NCBI RefSeq assembly: GCF_018403185.1
Contig: NZ_BOSE01000014.1
Span: forward strand, 1-64,000
Length of the DNA stretch: 64,000 bases
Direction of reading: 5' to 3'
Origin: Paenibacillus montaniterrae
Lineage (GTDB): Bacteria; Bacillota; Bacilli; Paenibacillales; Paenibacillaceae
The notes beneath the pieces were generated by a model. It had not been told where the DNA came from. It searched no databases and worked only from the letters and a program-made list of their open reading frames with translations. The position numbers were made by a program, and so were the translations under genes. Of the stretch, positions 1 to 8,844 are shown one piece after another; position 1 is the first letter of the stretch; every line of letters starts with the position of its first letter.

Positions 1-90
1 TAAAAAGGTATCCTTCACAATTATTTAGGCGATTTTTATTTGTCAAGTATTTTTTTGAATGATAACTGTTCATCTATTAAAGTCTTGCTC

Positions 91-1014
91 TTACAATTGT
101 TGGGGCGAACTGCATAAGTCCTGTAACGATAAATTGGCTAATTCAATCTGATGTTCTTTTGTGAAGTTAATAATATCCGTAATTAATTCTTCACCTATGT
201 CAGTGTAAATGGAAAATTTCATATTTGCTTCTGTCACTTTATCAAGTTCTAATTGTTTAAACAATCGTTTCATTTTTTCGCTGTCCTGCAGATGTTTCAT
301 TTCTATTGAAACAACTTCACTCGAAATCTTTTTCTTTAATTCTGTAGGTGTTCCTTCAGCGATAATATTGCCGTGGTCTATTATAATTAAACGGTCACAT
401 AACGCGTCCGCTTCTTCTAAATAGTGAGTCGTTAGGAAAACGGTCATTCCATTGTCACGTAATTTTTTAATGTGCTGCCATAAATTAGCACGGTTTTGCG
501 GATCAAGTCCTGTCGTTGGTTCATCAAGAAATAAAACCTTTGGTTCATGTAAAATTCCTTGAGCAATCTCCACACGACGTTTTTGCCCGCCAGACAATGT
601 ACGAACAAAGCGCGGAAGTAATTCATGAAAATCTAGCAATTTACTCAATTGCTTAATTCTTTGCACTGTAACGTCATTTGATAGCCCATATAATTTTCCT
701 GATAGCTCCAGGTTTTCCCGTACTGTGGCGTTTGGATCAGCGCCACCAAGCTGACTAACATAGCCTATATTGGCACGGACTTTTTTGGCTTCAGTTAACA
801 CATTATATCCAGCTATATAAGCTGTTCCGCTACTAATGGGCAACAATGTTGTCAGTATTCTTTGTGTAGTAGTTTTACCTGCTCCGCTCGGTCCAAGAAA
901 ACCAAAAATTTCTCCTTGATCGACTGTAAAGCTAATATTATCAACGGCAATAATTTTTTCCTTTTTGCTCACATAAGTCTTACTTAAACTTTCAACACTT
1001 ATTAATTTGAACAT
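91..1014 (-). CDS. ABC transporter ATP-binding protein, drug-export (DrrA-like) type
   Basis: Cytoplasmic ATPase subunit expected to power an ABC-2 type exporter. The 307-residue protein has Walker A GPSGAGKTT (41-49), signature LSGGQKRR (140-147), Walker B VLFLDEP (160-166) followed by TTGLDP, and the H-loop TTH near 197. This one-domain order and the long C-terminal regulatory tail fit DrrA/YhaQ-like ATPases. Its permease would lie downstream, outside the window. The C-terminus looks odd: the usual closing motif (S-L-x-D-V-F) reads SLQDLCSSPQQL and stops, while the next frame continues MQFAPTIVRARL, so a late frameshift is possible. Family is certain, substrate unknown. Confidence 0.9.
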   Translation of the reverse strand: MFKLISVESLSKTYVSKKEKIIAVDNISFTVDQGEIFGFLGPSGAGKTTTQRILTTLLPISSGTAYIAGYNVLTEAKKVRANIGYVSQLGGADPNATVRENLELSGKLYGLSNDVTVQRIKQLSKLLDFHELLPRFVRTLSGGQKRRVEIAQGILHEPKVLFLDEPTTGLDPQNRANLWQHIKKLRDNGMTVFLTTHYLEEADALCDRLIIIDHGNIIAEGTPTELKKKISSEVVSIEMKHLQDSEKMKRLFKQLELDKVTEANMKFSIYTDIGEELITDIINFTKEHQIELANLSLQDLCSSPQQL

Positions 1015-1083
1015 AATGTTTACCCCCTTTTTTCTTTGTTTTTCAGCTTCTTTTAATAACCATGCTTTACGATAGCATCAAGC

Positions 1084-3147
1084 CTATTCCGGACTATTAA
1101 CCGTCTCACTTCCTATCGCGAAAGGAGTGTATACATTTTCATAAGCCACATGCATTGTCATTCCTTTTTGGGCATGATCTAGATTGTGGCAGTGATCCAT
1201 CCATAGTCCGGGATTGTTTGCCAAGAAAGCAACTTCAAACGTCTCGCCGGGTTCAATATTTACAGTATCTAGGACAAGTGGGCTACCACTAATCGGTTTT
1301 CCATTTTTACTAATGACTTGGACATGGTGTCCATGAAGGTGCATCGGATGATCGGCAAAACTCCGATTTACAAATGTTGTCTTCACAAGATCTCCCTCCT
1401 TGACCATAAGGGTCGGAGTATCAGGAAACGTTTTTCCGTTAATCACCCACTGTTGTCCCGCCTCTCCGTTATAGACACCAAAATAGGTCTGATCAAGAAT
1501 GAGTGTAAACGTTCTGTCGAACACGGTCGAGGTGTTGAATGGAGTCTGTGCCGGTGATCCATATTTAGTGATATCTAAAACCTCTCCTTCATCGAGTACA
1601 TTTTGTTTCCCATGTCCGTCTGGGCTATACACTATTCCGATTGGTTTGCCTTCCATTAGCATTGCCAGCGTAACGGCAGTGTCAGGCATGATGAATTCGA
1701 CATCGTAACGCCCCCCTCCACCGATTCGTAATAAACTAGTCGTCAGAGTACCTGGCTCATTCAACTCAAAACCATCGATGGCTACAACCTTGAAAGGCAC
1801 GCCGTTCAAGGAAAACGTACGAGTTAAATTACCCGCATTTACGAGACGTAGCCGTACAGGTGTTCCTGGATTAACCATTTTCCTTTGGAATGTATCTGCC
1901 GTATCGAGAGCTGGAATATTCCTGCCGTCCGGAGTGATCCAATCATGAGCCACAATCGTCGTATCCATCGTTTTTGTTTCATGTTGACTGGATGGATGGA
2001 TGATAAAGGCCCCGAATAGCCCCTTTTGCACTTGAATGGAGGACTGCTGGTGGGAATGATACCAATGAGTTCCCTCCTCATTTACAACAAAACGATAGGT
2101 ATACGACTCTCCAGGCATGACGGCATCCTGCGTCATCCCTGGAACGCCATCTTCACCATTAGGGACATCTACTCCGTGCCAATGAATGGTAACCCCGCTA
2201 TCGATATTTTTATTCACCAATCTTACTTCCACCAAATCCCCTTCATTGGCGACAAGCTCTGGGCCTGGGCTCTGACCATTAAACGTCCACGCTTCAATGG
2301 TTTCACCGGAAGCAAGGCGAATCTTCTTCGTCTCTGCGTAGAGGACGTATTTTTTGTCAGGAATGTCTGTTTGAGGTCCTTTCAACTCCACAACACTAAT
2401 CGGCTTACTGTCTGAATTGGAATCATGATCGTCATGGTGGGCATTTGTATTTTCATCTAAGCTGGAATCTCCACCCCCAAAATCAGCAGTATGGTGATGG
2501 ACCATATTCATCCTGCCAGGAAATTCACTCATTCTTTGAGAAACGACTAATCCTGTTATGGCTACTACAAACACCAAAACGAAATATACAGCTCCTCTTA
2601 TAATTCTTATGCTAAATCGTGGAAGCCGCTTTTCAAGTATCCTTATCCTTCTTCCATGGTAAAGCCATAGCAGACCTGCTGAAATGATCAGTGCCCCACC
2701 ATAAATCAAAAGATCTTTTGTATTAGGAATTGCAGGTATGTCTATCGTTACTAAAAAAAAGGCAAGTACTGCTCCCACAGTCATTACATGTACAGACACA
2801 ATAAAGAACAGTAAAGACTTTTTATTAGCTTCCCTCGATAAGTTAGGCAGCGCAAAGATCAACACAATTGCCGCTGGCAAGCTTAACAGAGGCAATAGGT
2901 TCAAGACCCGGTCCATGATAAATAGCCATCCGTAATTTTCGAAAATGATCATGATGTCCAGTGCCCAAACCATGATTAGGGCGGTACCGATATAGACGCC
3001 AACTTTGGCTGCTTTTAGCCATAATCGGAAGCTCGATTCACTCTCTCCCACATATTTGAGGTGATTCGCGGCATAGCCAGTAGCCCCTGAAACACCCACT
3101 AGTACCAGTAATAACAAAAATTCTACTCCCATAAGGAATTCGAACAC
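1084..3147 (-). CDS. membrane-anchored multicopper oxidase
   Basis: Copper-dependent oxidase with an N-terminal bundle of about six membrane segments (roughly residues 14-210) and an extracytoplasmic cupredoxin region. Copper motifs are HWHG (330-333), HWYHSH (369-374), HPMHLHG (608-614) and HCHNLDH (660-666), counted from ATG 3171, so type 1, 2 and 3 sites look complete. A His/Asp-rich linker (HHH, AHHDDHD, about 225-250) may bind metal. ATG 3171 has its nearest GGAGG 21 bases upstream, too far; GTG 3147 has AGAGGG seven bases upstream and is preferred. The gene is divergent from a MarR gene and carries a MarR-type palindrome at its promoter. A role in copper tolerance or phenol oxidation is inferred. 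Confidence 0.88.
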   Translation of the reverse strand: MFEFLMGVEFLLLLVLVGVSGATGYAANHLKYVGESESSFRLWLKAAKVGVYIGTALIMVWALDIMIIFENYGWLFIMDRVLNLLPLLSLPAAIVLIFALPNLSREANKKSLLFFIVSVHVMTVGAVLAFFLVTIDIPAIPNTKDLLIYGGALIISAGLLWLYHGRRIRILEKRLPRFSIRIIRGAVYFVLVFVVAITGLVVSQRMSEFPGRMNMVHHHTADFGGGDSSLDENTNAHHDDHDSNSDSKPISVVELKGPQTDIPDKKYVLYAETKKIRLASGETIEAWTFNGQSPGPELVANEGDLVEVRLVNKNIDSGVTIHWHGVDVPNGEDGVPGMTQDAVMPGESYTYRFVVNEEGTHWYHSHQQSSIQVQKGLFGAFIIHPSSQHETKTMDTTIVAHDWITPDGRNIPALDTADTFQRKMVNPGTPVRLRLVNAGNLTRTFSLNGVPFKVVAIDGFELNEPGTLTTSLLRIGGGGRYDVEFIMPDTAVTLAMLMEGKPIGIVYSPDGHGKQNVLDEGEVLDITKYGSPAQTPFNTSTVFDRTFTLILDQTYFGVYNGEAGQQWVINGKTFPDTPTLMVKEGDLVKTTFVNRSFADHPMHLHGHHVQVISKNGKPISGSPLVLDTVNIEPGETFEVAFLANNPGLWMDHCHNLDHAQKGMTMHVAYENVYTPFAIGSETVNSPE

Positions 3148-3172
3148 GACTGTTCCCTCTTTTCCCGACATT

Positions 3173-3191
3173 TATCTTAATAATTAAGATA
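3173..3191. promoter_or_regulatory. MarR-type operator at the multicopper oxidase promoter
   Basis: Perfect 9+1+9 palindrome TATCTTAATAATTAAGATA just upstream of the oxidase start. Its core recurs at 3855-3873 and, with one extra central base, at 11910-11929 in front of the second MarR gene. It probably overlaps the core promoter (TTGATA then 17 bases then ATTATT on the minus strand). Binding by the adjacent MarR is inferred. Confidence 0.65.
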
Positions 3192-3350
3192 TCCTCCATA
3201 ATATCAATCAGTCGTTACCTTTACCTCCGTCTCAAGGCTGATTAAGAGTTCTTATACTTTTTGTTCTGACTGCCCCAACATAAATCTCTCAGTGAACGGA
3301 TCCTCTATGCTATACTTTATGTATCGAGATAAATTAAAGGGGAATGTATT

Positions 3351-3827
3351 ATGCGACCGACACAAACAGACCTTCATCTGTCACTTTTAGAAGCTTCCAA
3401 ACAGTTATCCACTCAAACTATCATGTTTCATCAGGCGATAGCTGGGCATCTTGGCCTTAACATTACAGATCATAAGTGCTTAGATTTGATTCTAAGCAGA
3501 GGAAGAGCCACTGCAGGACATCTAGCAGAGTGGACGGGACTAACCACAGGTGCTATTACAAGCGTGCTAAATCGCTTAGAAAGAGCAGGCTATATCCGCC
3601 GGACGAAGGATCCTAACGATCTCAGAGTGGTCTATGCCGAGCCCATCTATTCGCAATTGCATACAATTAAAAAGGCATTCACTCCGTTAAACGATGCCAT
3701 GCTTGAACTCTACTCAAAGTACAGTCAAGAGGAGTTACAGACCCTGCTCGATTATTTGATTCTCTCCTGTCAATCTCTTCGAAAGCTTACCGACGACCTT
3801 CGTAAACCAACTATAGAGAATCAGTAA
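3351..3827 (+). CDS. MarR family transcriptional regulator
   Basis: Cytoplasmic winged-helix repressor, 158 residues, normal MarR length. The HTH region contains TAGHLAEWTGLTTGAITSVL with wing residues RTKDPNDLR. The protein is a clear paralogue of the MarR at 11957-12460; both share TDHKCLD and LTTGA-TSV-RLE. The SD AAGGGG precedes the ATG, and TATACT lies about 40 bases upstream. It is divergent from the multicopper oxidase with a palindromic site between them, so it most likely represses that gene and itself. The ligand is unknown. Confidence 0.88.
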   Translation: MRPTQTDLHLSLLEASKQLSTQTIMFHQAIAGHLGLNITDHKCLDLILSRGRATAGHLAEWTGLTTGAITSVLNRLERAGYIRRTKDPNDLRVVYAEPIYSQLHTIKKAFTPLNDAMLELYSKYSQEELQTLLDYLILSCQSLRKLTDDLRKPTIENQ

Positions 3828-3847
3828 AGGCGATATCGTTAGTCCAA

Positions 3848-3880
3848 CCCCATTTATCTTAATTATTAAGATAAATGGGG
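3848..3880. promoter_or_regulatory. orphan 33-bp perfect palindrome with MarR operator core
   Basis: Both arms are 16 bases (CCCCATTTATCTTAAT and its complement) around one central T. The core matches the operator at 3173-3191. It lies between the 3' ends of the marR gene and the convergent SRPBCC gene, so no promoter for an intact gene is served. No T-tract follows on either strand, which argues against a terminator. A short open stretch after it (NLELILVLDLAGYAEAY, about 3901-3951) may be the start of a lost gene. Confidence 0.55.
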
Positions 3881-3985
3881 TGATGAGGTATTTCTATTAC
3901 AAATTTAGAACTAATTTTAGTCCTAGACTTAGCAGGCTATGCTGAAGCCTATACCACTCTCGCACTGCAGCAAACCGTATGGATG

Positions 3986-4417
3986 TTAACCCTTAAGGAG
4001 AGCTTTTAAGTCAGCAGCTGTTTGCCGCTGCTCCTTCTTCATCGATTGACGCATGAAAAATTCAGCTACCTTCGGAACGTTGTCAACTTGAATTGAGAAA
4101 TGAACACGGCAAGATTGATCCGAGATCAGCTCAATACGATAGCTTTCGCGAAACGATTGTTTTTCATCAGGAACTGTCTCCATCGTTAACAATTGATCCT
4201 GAACAAGCTCGGTCACGATCATGTTTTTTTCGCTCTTGAAGCCTGAGTATTTTCCACTTTCGAAATACTTGGTCCCCAACTGAGCAGGTCCTTCTGGAGT
4301 AACTCGAGCCTCCATAATACCTTTAATCCAGGAAGGTCTCCCCTTTAAATCAACGAGGCGTGAAAAAACGATAGATGCGGGATAATCATAGATTTCGGTA
4401 TATTCAAAGATAAGCAT
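3986..4417 (-). CDS. SRPBCC family protein
   Basis: Small 143-residue protein of the START/polyketide-cyclase-like helix-grip fold. It begins with the typical strand FEYTEIYDYPASIVF followed by the W-I-K-G-I segment, and ends with the long C-terminal helix (FFMRQSMKKEQRQTAADLKALL). Such proteins bind hydrophobic ligands or act as cyclases. It lies 35 bp downstream of the flavin monooxygenase on the same strand, so the two are probably co-transcribed and may act on the same aromatic or polyketide-like compound. SD AGGAAAGGA precedes the ATG. The substrate cannot be told from sequence. Confidence 0.75.
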   Translation of the reverse strand: MLIFEYTEIYDYPASIVFSRLVDLKGRPSWIKGIMEARVTPEGPAQLGTKYFESGKYSGFKSEKNMIVTELVQDQLLTMETVPDEKQSFRESYRIELISDQSCRVHFSIQVDNVPKVAEFFMRQSMKKEQRQTAADLKALLKG

Positions 4418-4452
4418 AATTATTATTCCTTTCCTTATTTGATGTAGTTGAT

Positions 4453-6084
4453 TTAACGAAAAAGGATTGTCGACAGAGCATTGGTTAACATTTTTTCCAT
4501 TTCTTCCTTATTCCCCCTGGTACCCGGTTTTCGCCATCCGATATACCCGTCTGGCCGCACGATGACAGCCCCTGTGGAAGTTATACCGTATGCATCAAGA
4601 AAATCGTTCCCAGGATTATTAAAATCAGCATGCCCATCAACCTGATAAATATCTATCGGGAAACGTAGCGTATCTTTAACATGCTCAGCAGCCTCAACCC
4701 AGTTTTTTCCGTCTGATCCAACGAGTAACACAAATCGAGAACCAAACAGATCGATGGTGGAAAGCCGCTGGCCGTTACGTTCCAAAACGACGTGCGCAGC
4801 GCGGCTTCCTGGCTGACCCGTCCACGACTCTGGCTGTTGTGCAAGGGGGAGGTTCTGCTCGTCTCCTTCCGGTATGAACGCGCCGTCTGGATAGCGATAA
4901 CCCATATTGACATGTAGGGTGTTTACCGTAATTCCATTTGCTCCTTCGTGTTCGCGCTGCTGGGAGAGCATGACGACCTGTTCTACGGTGTAATTCGCTA
5001 TAGGGCGGCGCTCCATGTCGTAAGTGGTAAGCAAGCCCTCGCCAGCTTCACTTCGCAACACGGCAGCCAGCTTCCAAGCGAGGTTGTGCGCCTCGGCAAC
5101 CCCAGTATTGCCTCCCAAGCCGCCGCTTGGAGGTTGAACGCGTGCTGCATCACCAACAATAAATATACGGTCTTGTTGGAAGCGATCAGCTACTCGAGCA
5201 GCCATTTCCCAGGTTAATACCTTCTTGAACTTGACCGGAATGTCAGGTAATCCGATAGCTGCCCTTACCAATGCAATACACCGCTCTTCCGGGTAATCGT
5301 CAATCGTTTCTTCCTCCGGATCATAGATCACATCCAATCTGTATACATGAGGCCGCCTGTTTGTGCCGGGATACAAGACAAGGCTTCCGCTTGCATCTTC
5401 ATTAGCGAAGAAACACATATGTGCATTCTGGTTCTTGAAGAGATCATGGATGTCCGCGTCGAAAATGACGCTGATCAGATGAAAAAGTGTCCCCTCTCCA
5501 TGCTGCCCGATTCCTAAAGCTGCACGGATACCACTTTTGCCACCGTCGGCTCCAACCATATACTCGGACCGTATTTGGCGTGTTTTGCCGTTGGTTCGAT
5601 CCCGAATGGTCGCCAAGATGCTATGCTCATCTGTTTCGAATCCGATCATTTCCGTGTTGTATCGAAGATCGGCACCTGCTTGTTCAGCCTTCATCTGAAG
5701 CACAGGCTCAAGTAAATCTTGTGCAATGCCGTTTCCTTCAACAGGGCTGGCATCCGTAAAATATGCGCTCATATCTTCCATCAGATTCTCGAATACTTCC
5801 CCGGCCAGACTCTCGACAAACATGATGCCGAATTCCCGTGGGAAAGGTGGTTCTTCACGGCGTATCTCCTCTTCAACTCCGGCAGAGCGAAAGATTTCCA
5901 TCGTGCGGGCAGTCAAGCTTGAGACGCGCGGATGGATGGCCGTGCCCGAATGGCGTTCGACGACGATTGACTTTATCCCTTGTTTAGCCAGAAACAGGGA
6001 GAGGGATAGACCTACGAGACTCCCCCCCCCCACAATAAGCACAGGTACCGTTTCGTCAATCGTTGTGGAATTTAACGGATTCAT
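4453..6084 (-). CDS. FAD-dependent aromatic monooxygenase (class A, PheA/TfdB type)
   Basis: NAD(P)H- and FAD-dependent hydroxylase of about 543 residues. It shows the N-terminal FAD-binding loop VGGGSLVGL, the middle GADGGKSGIR motif, the second FAD motif GDAARVQPPSGGLGGNTG, and a C-terminal thioredoxin-like domain ending VRPDGYIGWRKPGTRG. The FAD loop is encoded by a run of ten G, giving three Gly where relatives as I recall them have two (VGGSLVGL). ATG 6084 is preferred over ATG 6093: AAAGGA lies 10 bases upstream of the former and abuts the latter. A ruined PadR gene sits directly upstream and an SRPBCC gene follows. Substrate unknown. Confidence 0.87.
   Translation of the reverse strand: MNPLNSTTIDETVPVLIVGGGSLVGLSLSLFLAKQGIKSIVVERHSGTAIHPRVSSLTARTMEIFRSAGVEEEIRREEPPFPREFGIMFVESLAGEVFENLMEDMSAYFTDASPVEGNGIAQDLLEPVLQMKAEQAGADLRYNTEMIGFETDEHSILATIRDRTNGKTRQIRSEYMVGADGGKSGIRAALGIGQHGEGTLFHLISVIFDADIHDLFKNQNAHMCFFANEDASGSLVLYPGTNRRPHVYRLDVIYDPEEETIDDYPEERCIALVRAAIGLPDIPVKFKKVLTWEMAARVADRFQQDRIFIVGDAARVQPPSGGLGGNTGVAEAHNLAWKLAAVLRSEAGEGLLTTYDMERRPIANYTVEQVVMLSQQREHEGANGITVNTLHVNMGYRYPDGAFIPEGDEQNLPLAQQPESWTGQPGSRAAHVVLERNGQRLSTIDLFGSRFVLLVGSDGKNWVEAAEHVKDTLRFPIDIYQVDGHADFNNPGNDFLDAYGITSTGAVIVRPDGYIGWRKPGTRGNKEEMEKMLTNALSTILFR
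6022..6031. repeat. homopolymer G10 (C10 on + strand) in the FAD-binding loop
   Basis: Ten consecutive C on the plus strand fall in the glycine codons of the Rossmann loop of the flavin monooxygenase. A slip of one base would abolish the enzyme; a three-base change only alters the number of glycines. Confidence 0.6.
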
Positions 6085-6102
6085 TATGATCATGTCCTTT
6101 CG

Positions 6103-6346
6103 TTATTCAATTTCTTTTTCACCCAATCGGTTATCGATTGACTCGTCTCTCTTGCGCAGCTCCTCCATGCTCCATGTCAGCCTTCAATCGTTTGATAAAT
6201 ACTTGCTCGATGGCGAATATTTATTACCTCGTCCTTCTCCCTTTCTTTAATTAACTGTTGCATTCGATACTGATGGATTGCTCCTCAATAAGGAAACAAA
6301 GGATGGCTAAAGCGACAGGTGACTTTTTAATATTTTTGGTAATCAT
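6103..6346 (-). pseudogene. degraded PadR family regulator gene
   Basis: Three pieces in different frames give the start, middle and end of a PadR-type protein. From ATG 6346: KSPVALAILCFLIEE; next frame: MQQLIKEREKDEVINIRHR then ASIYQTIEG; third frame: LTWSMEELRKRDESI, ending at TAA 6103-6105. The first two match the PadR winged-helix start (LALAIL-LL-E, MQQLI-ER, SIYQTIE); the third resembles the tail of longer PadR proteins. The central part is deleted and at least two frameshifts exist. Its end lies about 18 bp before the flavin monooxygenase ATG, so it was probably the promoter-proximal gene of that operon and its repressor. Identification is from remembered family motifs. Confidence 0.6.
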
Positions 6347-6372
6347 AGTAATAATATAACTAGTAATAATAT
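6346..6372. promoter_or_regulatory. direct repeat TAGTAATAATAT x2, probable old PadR operator
   Basis: TAGTAATAATAT occurs at 6346-6357 and 6361-6372, 15 bp apart, at the 5' end of the PadR pseudogene where its own promoter should be. Use as an autoregulatory site is inferred. Confidence 0.4.
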
Positions 6373-6599
6373 GACGTGTCAACAAAAAAAAATAACTTTT
6401 TTTCATTCGCGTAAAATAAAGATGTCCTCAAGGGGATTGGAAAACCGTAAAAATCATAGTAGAACCCGTGCTACATTTTCGAACCTCTTGGGACTTAGGC
6501 CCGGGAACCAACAAAAAACAGGTAAATCCCTTAACCCAACATATCGCATTGGTTTCCCACACTTCCAAGTAACAGACAATATTAGCTGACGCTTGAAAC

Positions 6600-6651
6600 C
6601 GAAAAAGCGAAAGTCATGGACGAGAAAATAATGTCCTGGACTTTCGCTTTT
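6600..6651. terminator. bidirectional terminator hairpin in the gap 6373-6760
   Basis: Inverted repeat GAAAAAGCGAAAGTC...GACTTTCGCTTTTTC with A/T tracts on both sides, 110 bp beyond the ilvB stop; it can end ilvB transcription. The rest of 6373-6760 shows no gene I can support; one 72-codon frame there has no ribosome binding site or recognisable motif. Confidence 0.7.
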
Positions 6652-6760
6652 TCATTGAACGTTAATGTTACCCGTTAAATTATACCCATAAAAGTATTAA
6701 GCAATCGGTGTACATGAGTAGCCTCGCTCCTTTAAACAGATTTTTATCTCTTCAGCGCCA

Positions 6761-8491
6761 TTATTCGTCGTACTCTAAAATCATTTGATCCAGCGGCGTG
6801 CCGGCAAGCACCATTGGGTATACGTTCTCGTCGGTCGGAATGACGAACTCGACGAGCACAGGTCCTGTCGTCTGCAGCGCCTCAAGCCAAACCTTGGAGG
6901 CTTGAGCCTTGTTTGTCGCCCTCAATCCCTTGATTCCGTATGCTTCAGCAAGCTTGACGAAGTCCGGGCTGCCGGATAGATCAATCTGGCTGTAGCGTCG
7001 TTCGTACATCAATTCCTGCTGCTGCTTAACCATGCCGAGCACCTGATTGTTGAAGACCACGATCTTGACCGGAATCTGATGAATCGCGCAGATCGCCATC
7101 TCCTGCGCGCACATCTGCATGCCTCCGTCGCCGTTGATCGAGATGACGAGACGATCCGGATTTCCGACTTTAGCTCCGATCGCAGCCGGGAAGCCAAAGC
7201 CCATCGTGCCAAGACCTCCTGACGTAATTAGCGAGCGAGGATGCTTGAAGCGGTAAAACTGCGCCGTCCACATTTGGTGCTGGCCTACATCGGTGGTGAT
7301 GATTGCCTCTCCTTGCGTCATCTCGCTAATCATCTCGAGTACATATTGCGGTTTAATGACGGTATCCGAATCGGTATACCGAAGCGGATGCTGCAGCTTA
7401 TACCCCTGAAGCTGCTCGAGCCAGGCAGCCGTACAGGCTGCTTGCGCTTTCGTATTCGCATAAGCCAGCACGTCTTTAATATCGCCGATGCAGGCGATAT
7501 CTGTCTTAACGTTCTTGCCGATTTCCGCCGGATCGATATCAATATGGGCAATACATTTGGCCTGAGGCGCAAACCCGTCCAGCTTCATCGTAACACGGTC
7601 ATCGAAACGCGAGCCAATTGAAATAATGAGATCCGCGTTCTGCACCGCCATGTTCGCCGCGTATAAGCCATGATGTCCGAGCATGCCCAGGCACAGCTCG
7701 TCATCGCTCGGAAACCCGCCGAGACCGAGCAGAGTCGTGGCGACCGGAATCCGGGTAGTGTGGACGAATGTGATCAGCTCCTGCGAGGCGTTCGCATAGA
7801 CAACGCCGCCGCCCGCGATAATAACTGGCTTGCGCGCTTCTGCAATCGCCTGAAGCAGCGCATCTATTTGCGCCGGATTCGATTCCGGTGCTCCATGGTA
7901 TCCACGCAATTGAACCGTGTCCGCAGGACGATATGCCATCCGCTGGTTGCTCACGTCTTTGGGAATATCGATCAACACAGGACCTTTGCGGCCCGTATTT
8001 GCGATATAGAACGCTTCATGAATGATGCGAGGAAGGTCGTGTACGTCGCGAACGATGTAGCTGTGCTTCGTAATCGGCATTGTGATGCTAACAATGTCCG
8101 CTTCCTGAAAAGCATCCGTGCCCATGACGGACGTAGATACATTCCCCGTTATGACCACCAGCGGCACCGAATCCATATAGGCGGTCGCAATGCCGGTCAC
8201 CAGATTGGTTGCTCCTGGACCGGATGTCGCGATGCATACCCCAACCTTTCCCGTCGACCTGGCATAGCCGTCCGCCGCGTGGATCGCGCCTTGCTCGTGC
8301 CGGGTCAAAATATGCTTGAAGTCAGGCCGATTCACCATCGCGTCGTAAATATAGAGCACATTTCCTCCCGGATAGCCAAATACGCACTCTACGCCTTCCT
8401 TCAGCAAGCCGCGCAACAGTACCTCCGAACCAGTAATATATTCCTCCGATGGCGTCGTTGCTTCATTCGTCATTCCTACTTGCTGTTCCAT
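6761..8491 (-). CDS. ilvB: acetolactate synthase large (catalytic) subunit
   Basis: Thiamine-diphosphate enzyme joining two pyruvates, or pyruvate and 2-oxobutyrate, in the first common step of valine, leucine and isoleucine synthesis. The 576-residue protein is full length. It has the N-terminal PYR domain with the activating Glu in HEQGAIHAADGYAR (E66), a central FAD-binding domain, and the C-terminal ThDP/Mg motif starting GDGGMQMCAQE and ending VVFNN. SD AAAGGAGG is correctly placed. Two T-box leaders precede it, so expression follows charging of a branched-chain tRNA. No ilvN regulatory subunit or further ilv/leu genes follow; a terminator comes instead, so it may be a second, stand-alone copy. 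Confidence 0.95.
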   Translation of the reverse strand: MEQQVGMTNEATTPSEEYITGSEVLLRGLLKEGVECVFGYPGGNVLYIYDAMVNRPDFKHILTRHEQGAIHAADGYARSTGKVGVCIATSGPGATNLVTGIATAYMDSVPLVVITGNVSTSVMGTDAFQEADIVSITMPITKHSYIVRDVHDLPRIIHEAFYIANTGRKGPVLIDIPKDVSNQRMAYRPADTVQLRGYHGAPESNPAQIDALLQAIAEARKPVIIAGGGVVYANASQELITFVHTTRIPVATTLLGLGGFPSDDELCLGMLGHHGLYAANMAVQNADLIISIGSRFDDRVTMKLDGFAPQAKCIAHIDIDPAEIGKNVKTDIACIGDIKDVLAYANTKAQAACTAAWLEQLQGYKLQHPLRYTDSDTVIKPQYVLEMISEMTQGEAIITTDVGQHQMWTAQFYRFKHPRSLITSGGLGTMGFGFPAAIGAKVGNPDRLVISINGDGGMQMCAQEMAICAIHQIPVKIVVFNNQVLGMVKQQQELMYERRYSQIDLSGSPDFVKLAEAYGIKGLRATNKAQASKVWLEALQTTGPVLVEFVIPTDENVYPMVLAGTPLDQMILEYDE

Positions 8492-8505
8492 AGGGCAGCC
8501 TCCTT

Positions 8506-8835
8506 TGCAAAATAAAATCCCCTCTTCTCCTAAACAAGCTAACAGCGGTCAGCTCATACAGGGACGAAAGGGGATTTTTTCGCGGTACCACCCAAGTTCG
8601 CTGCTATCTCGCGAATGCAGCCTCATGAGGTTAGGCCAATAGGCCTTACCTGCAGCGCGTTAACGAGCACCATTTCGGTTAAGTCTACTCGCGGGCATGG
8701 AAAAAGACTAGCCGCGCTTTCGGTTAACAGCTCCGAGACGACACCATACAAAGGGTTAAGGCAAAGGTTTCAGCGTTTCCTCTGCTCTCTGGGCATAACC
8801 GCCATTGTCGGCTTTCTCTTCATCGCCTGTTCGTA
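8506..8835 (-). promoter_or_regulatory. T-box riboswitch, proximal copy
   Basis: On the minus strand the leader contains the conserved GGGTGGTACCGCG (8581-8593), preceded by stem I with the AGAGAGCAGAGG distal element and the segment GTGTCGTCTCGGAGCTG. It is followed by a terminator (stem ATCCCCTT...AGGGGAT with T-run) ending just before the ilvB SD. The candidate specifier is CUC (Leu), because the following base is a purine; GUC (Val) is the alternative. Confidence 0.9.
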
Positions 8836-8844
8836 TGAAATAAA

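Noticed and set aside
3848..3880. Perfect palindrome as an intrinsic terminator
   Set aside because: AT-rich stem and no T tract on either strand; the core equals the operator at 3173-3191.
5726..6250. 174-codon plus-strand frame
   Set aside because: Antisense to the flavin monooxygenase and PadR remnant, no domain.
6371..6589. 72-codon plus-strand frame after the PadR pseudogene
   Set aside because: No SD, no motif, and low-complexity start; not supported as a gene.
7670..8515. Long plus-strand open frame of 281 codons
   Set aside because: It is antisense to ilvB, has no SD or domain, and arises from the codon bias of the real gene.
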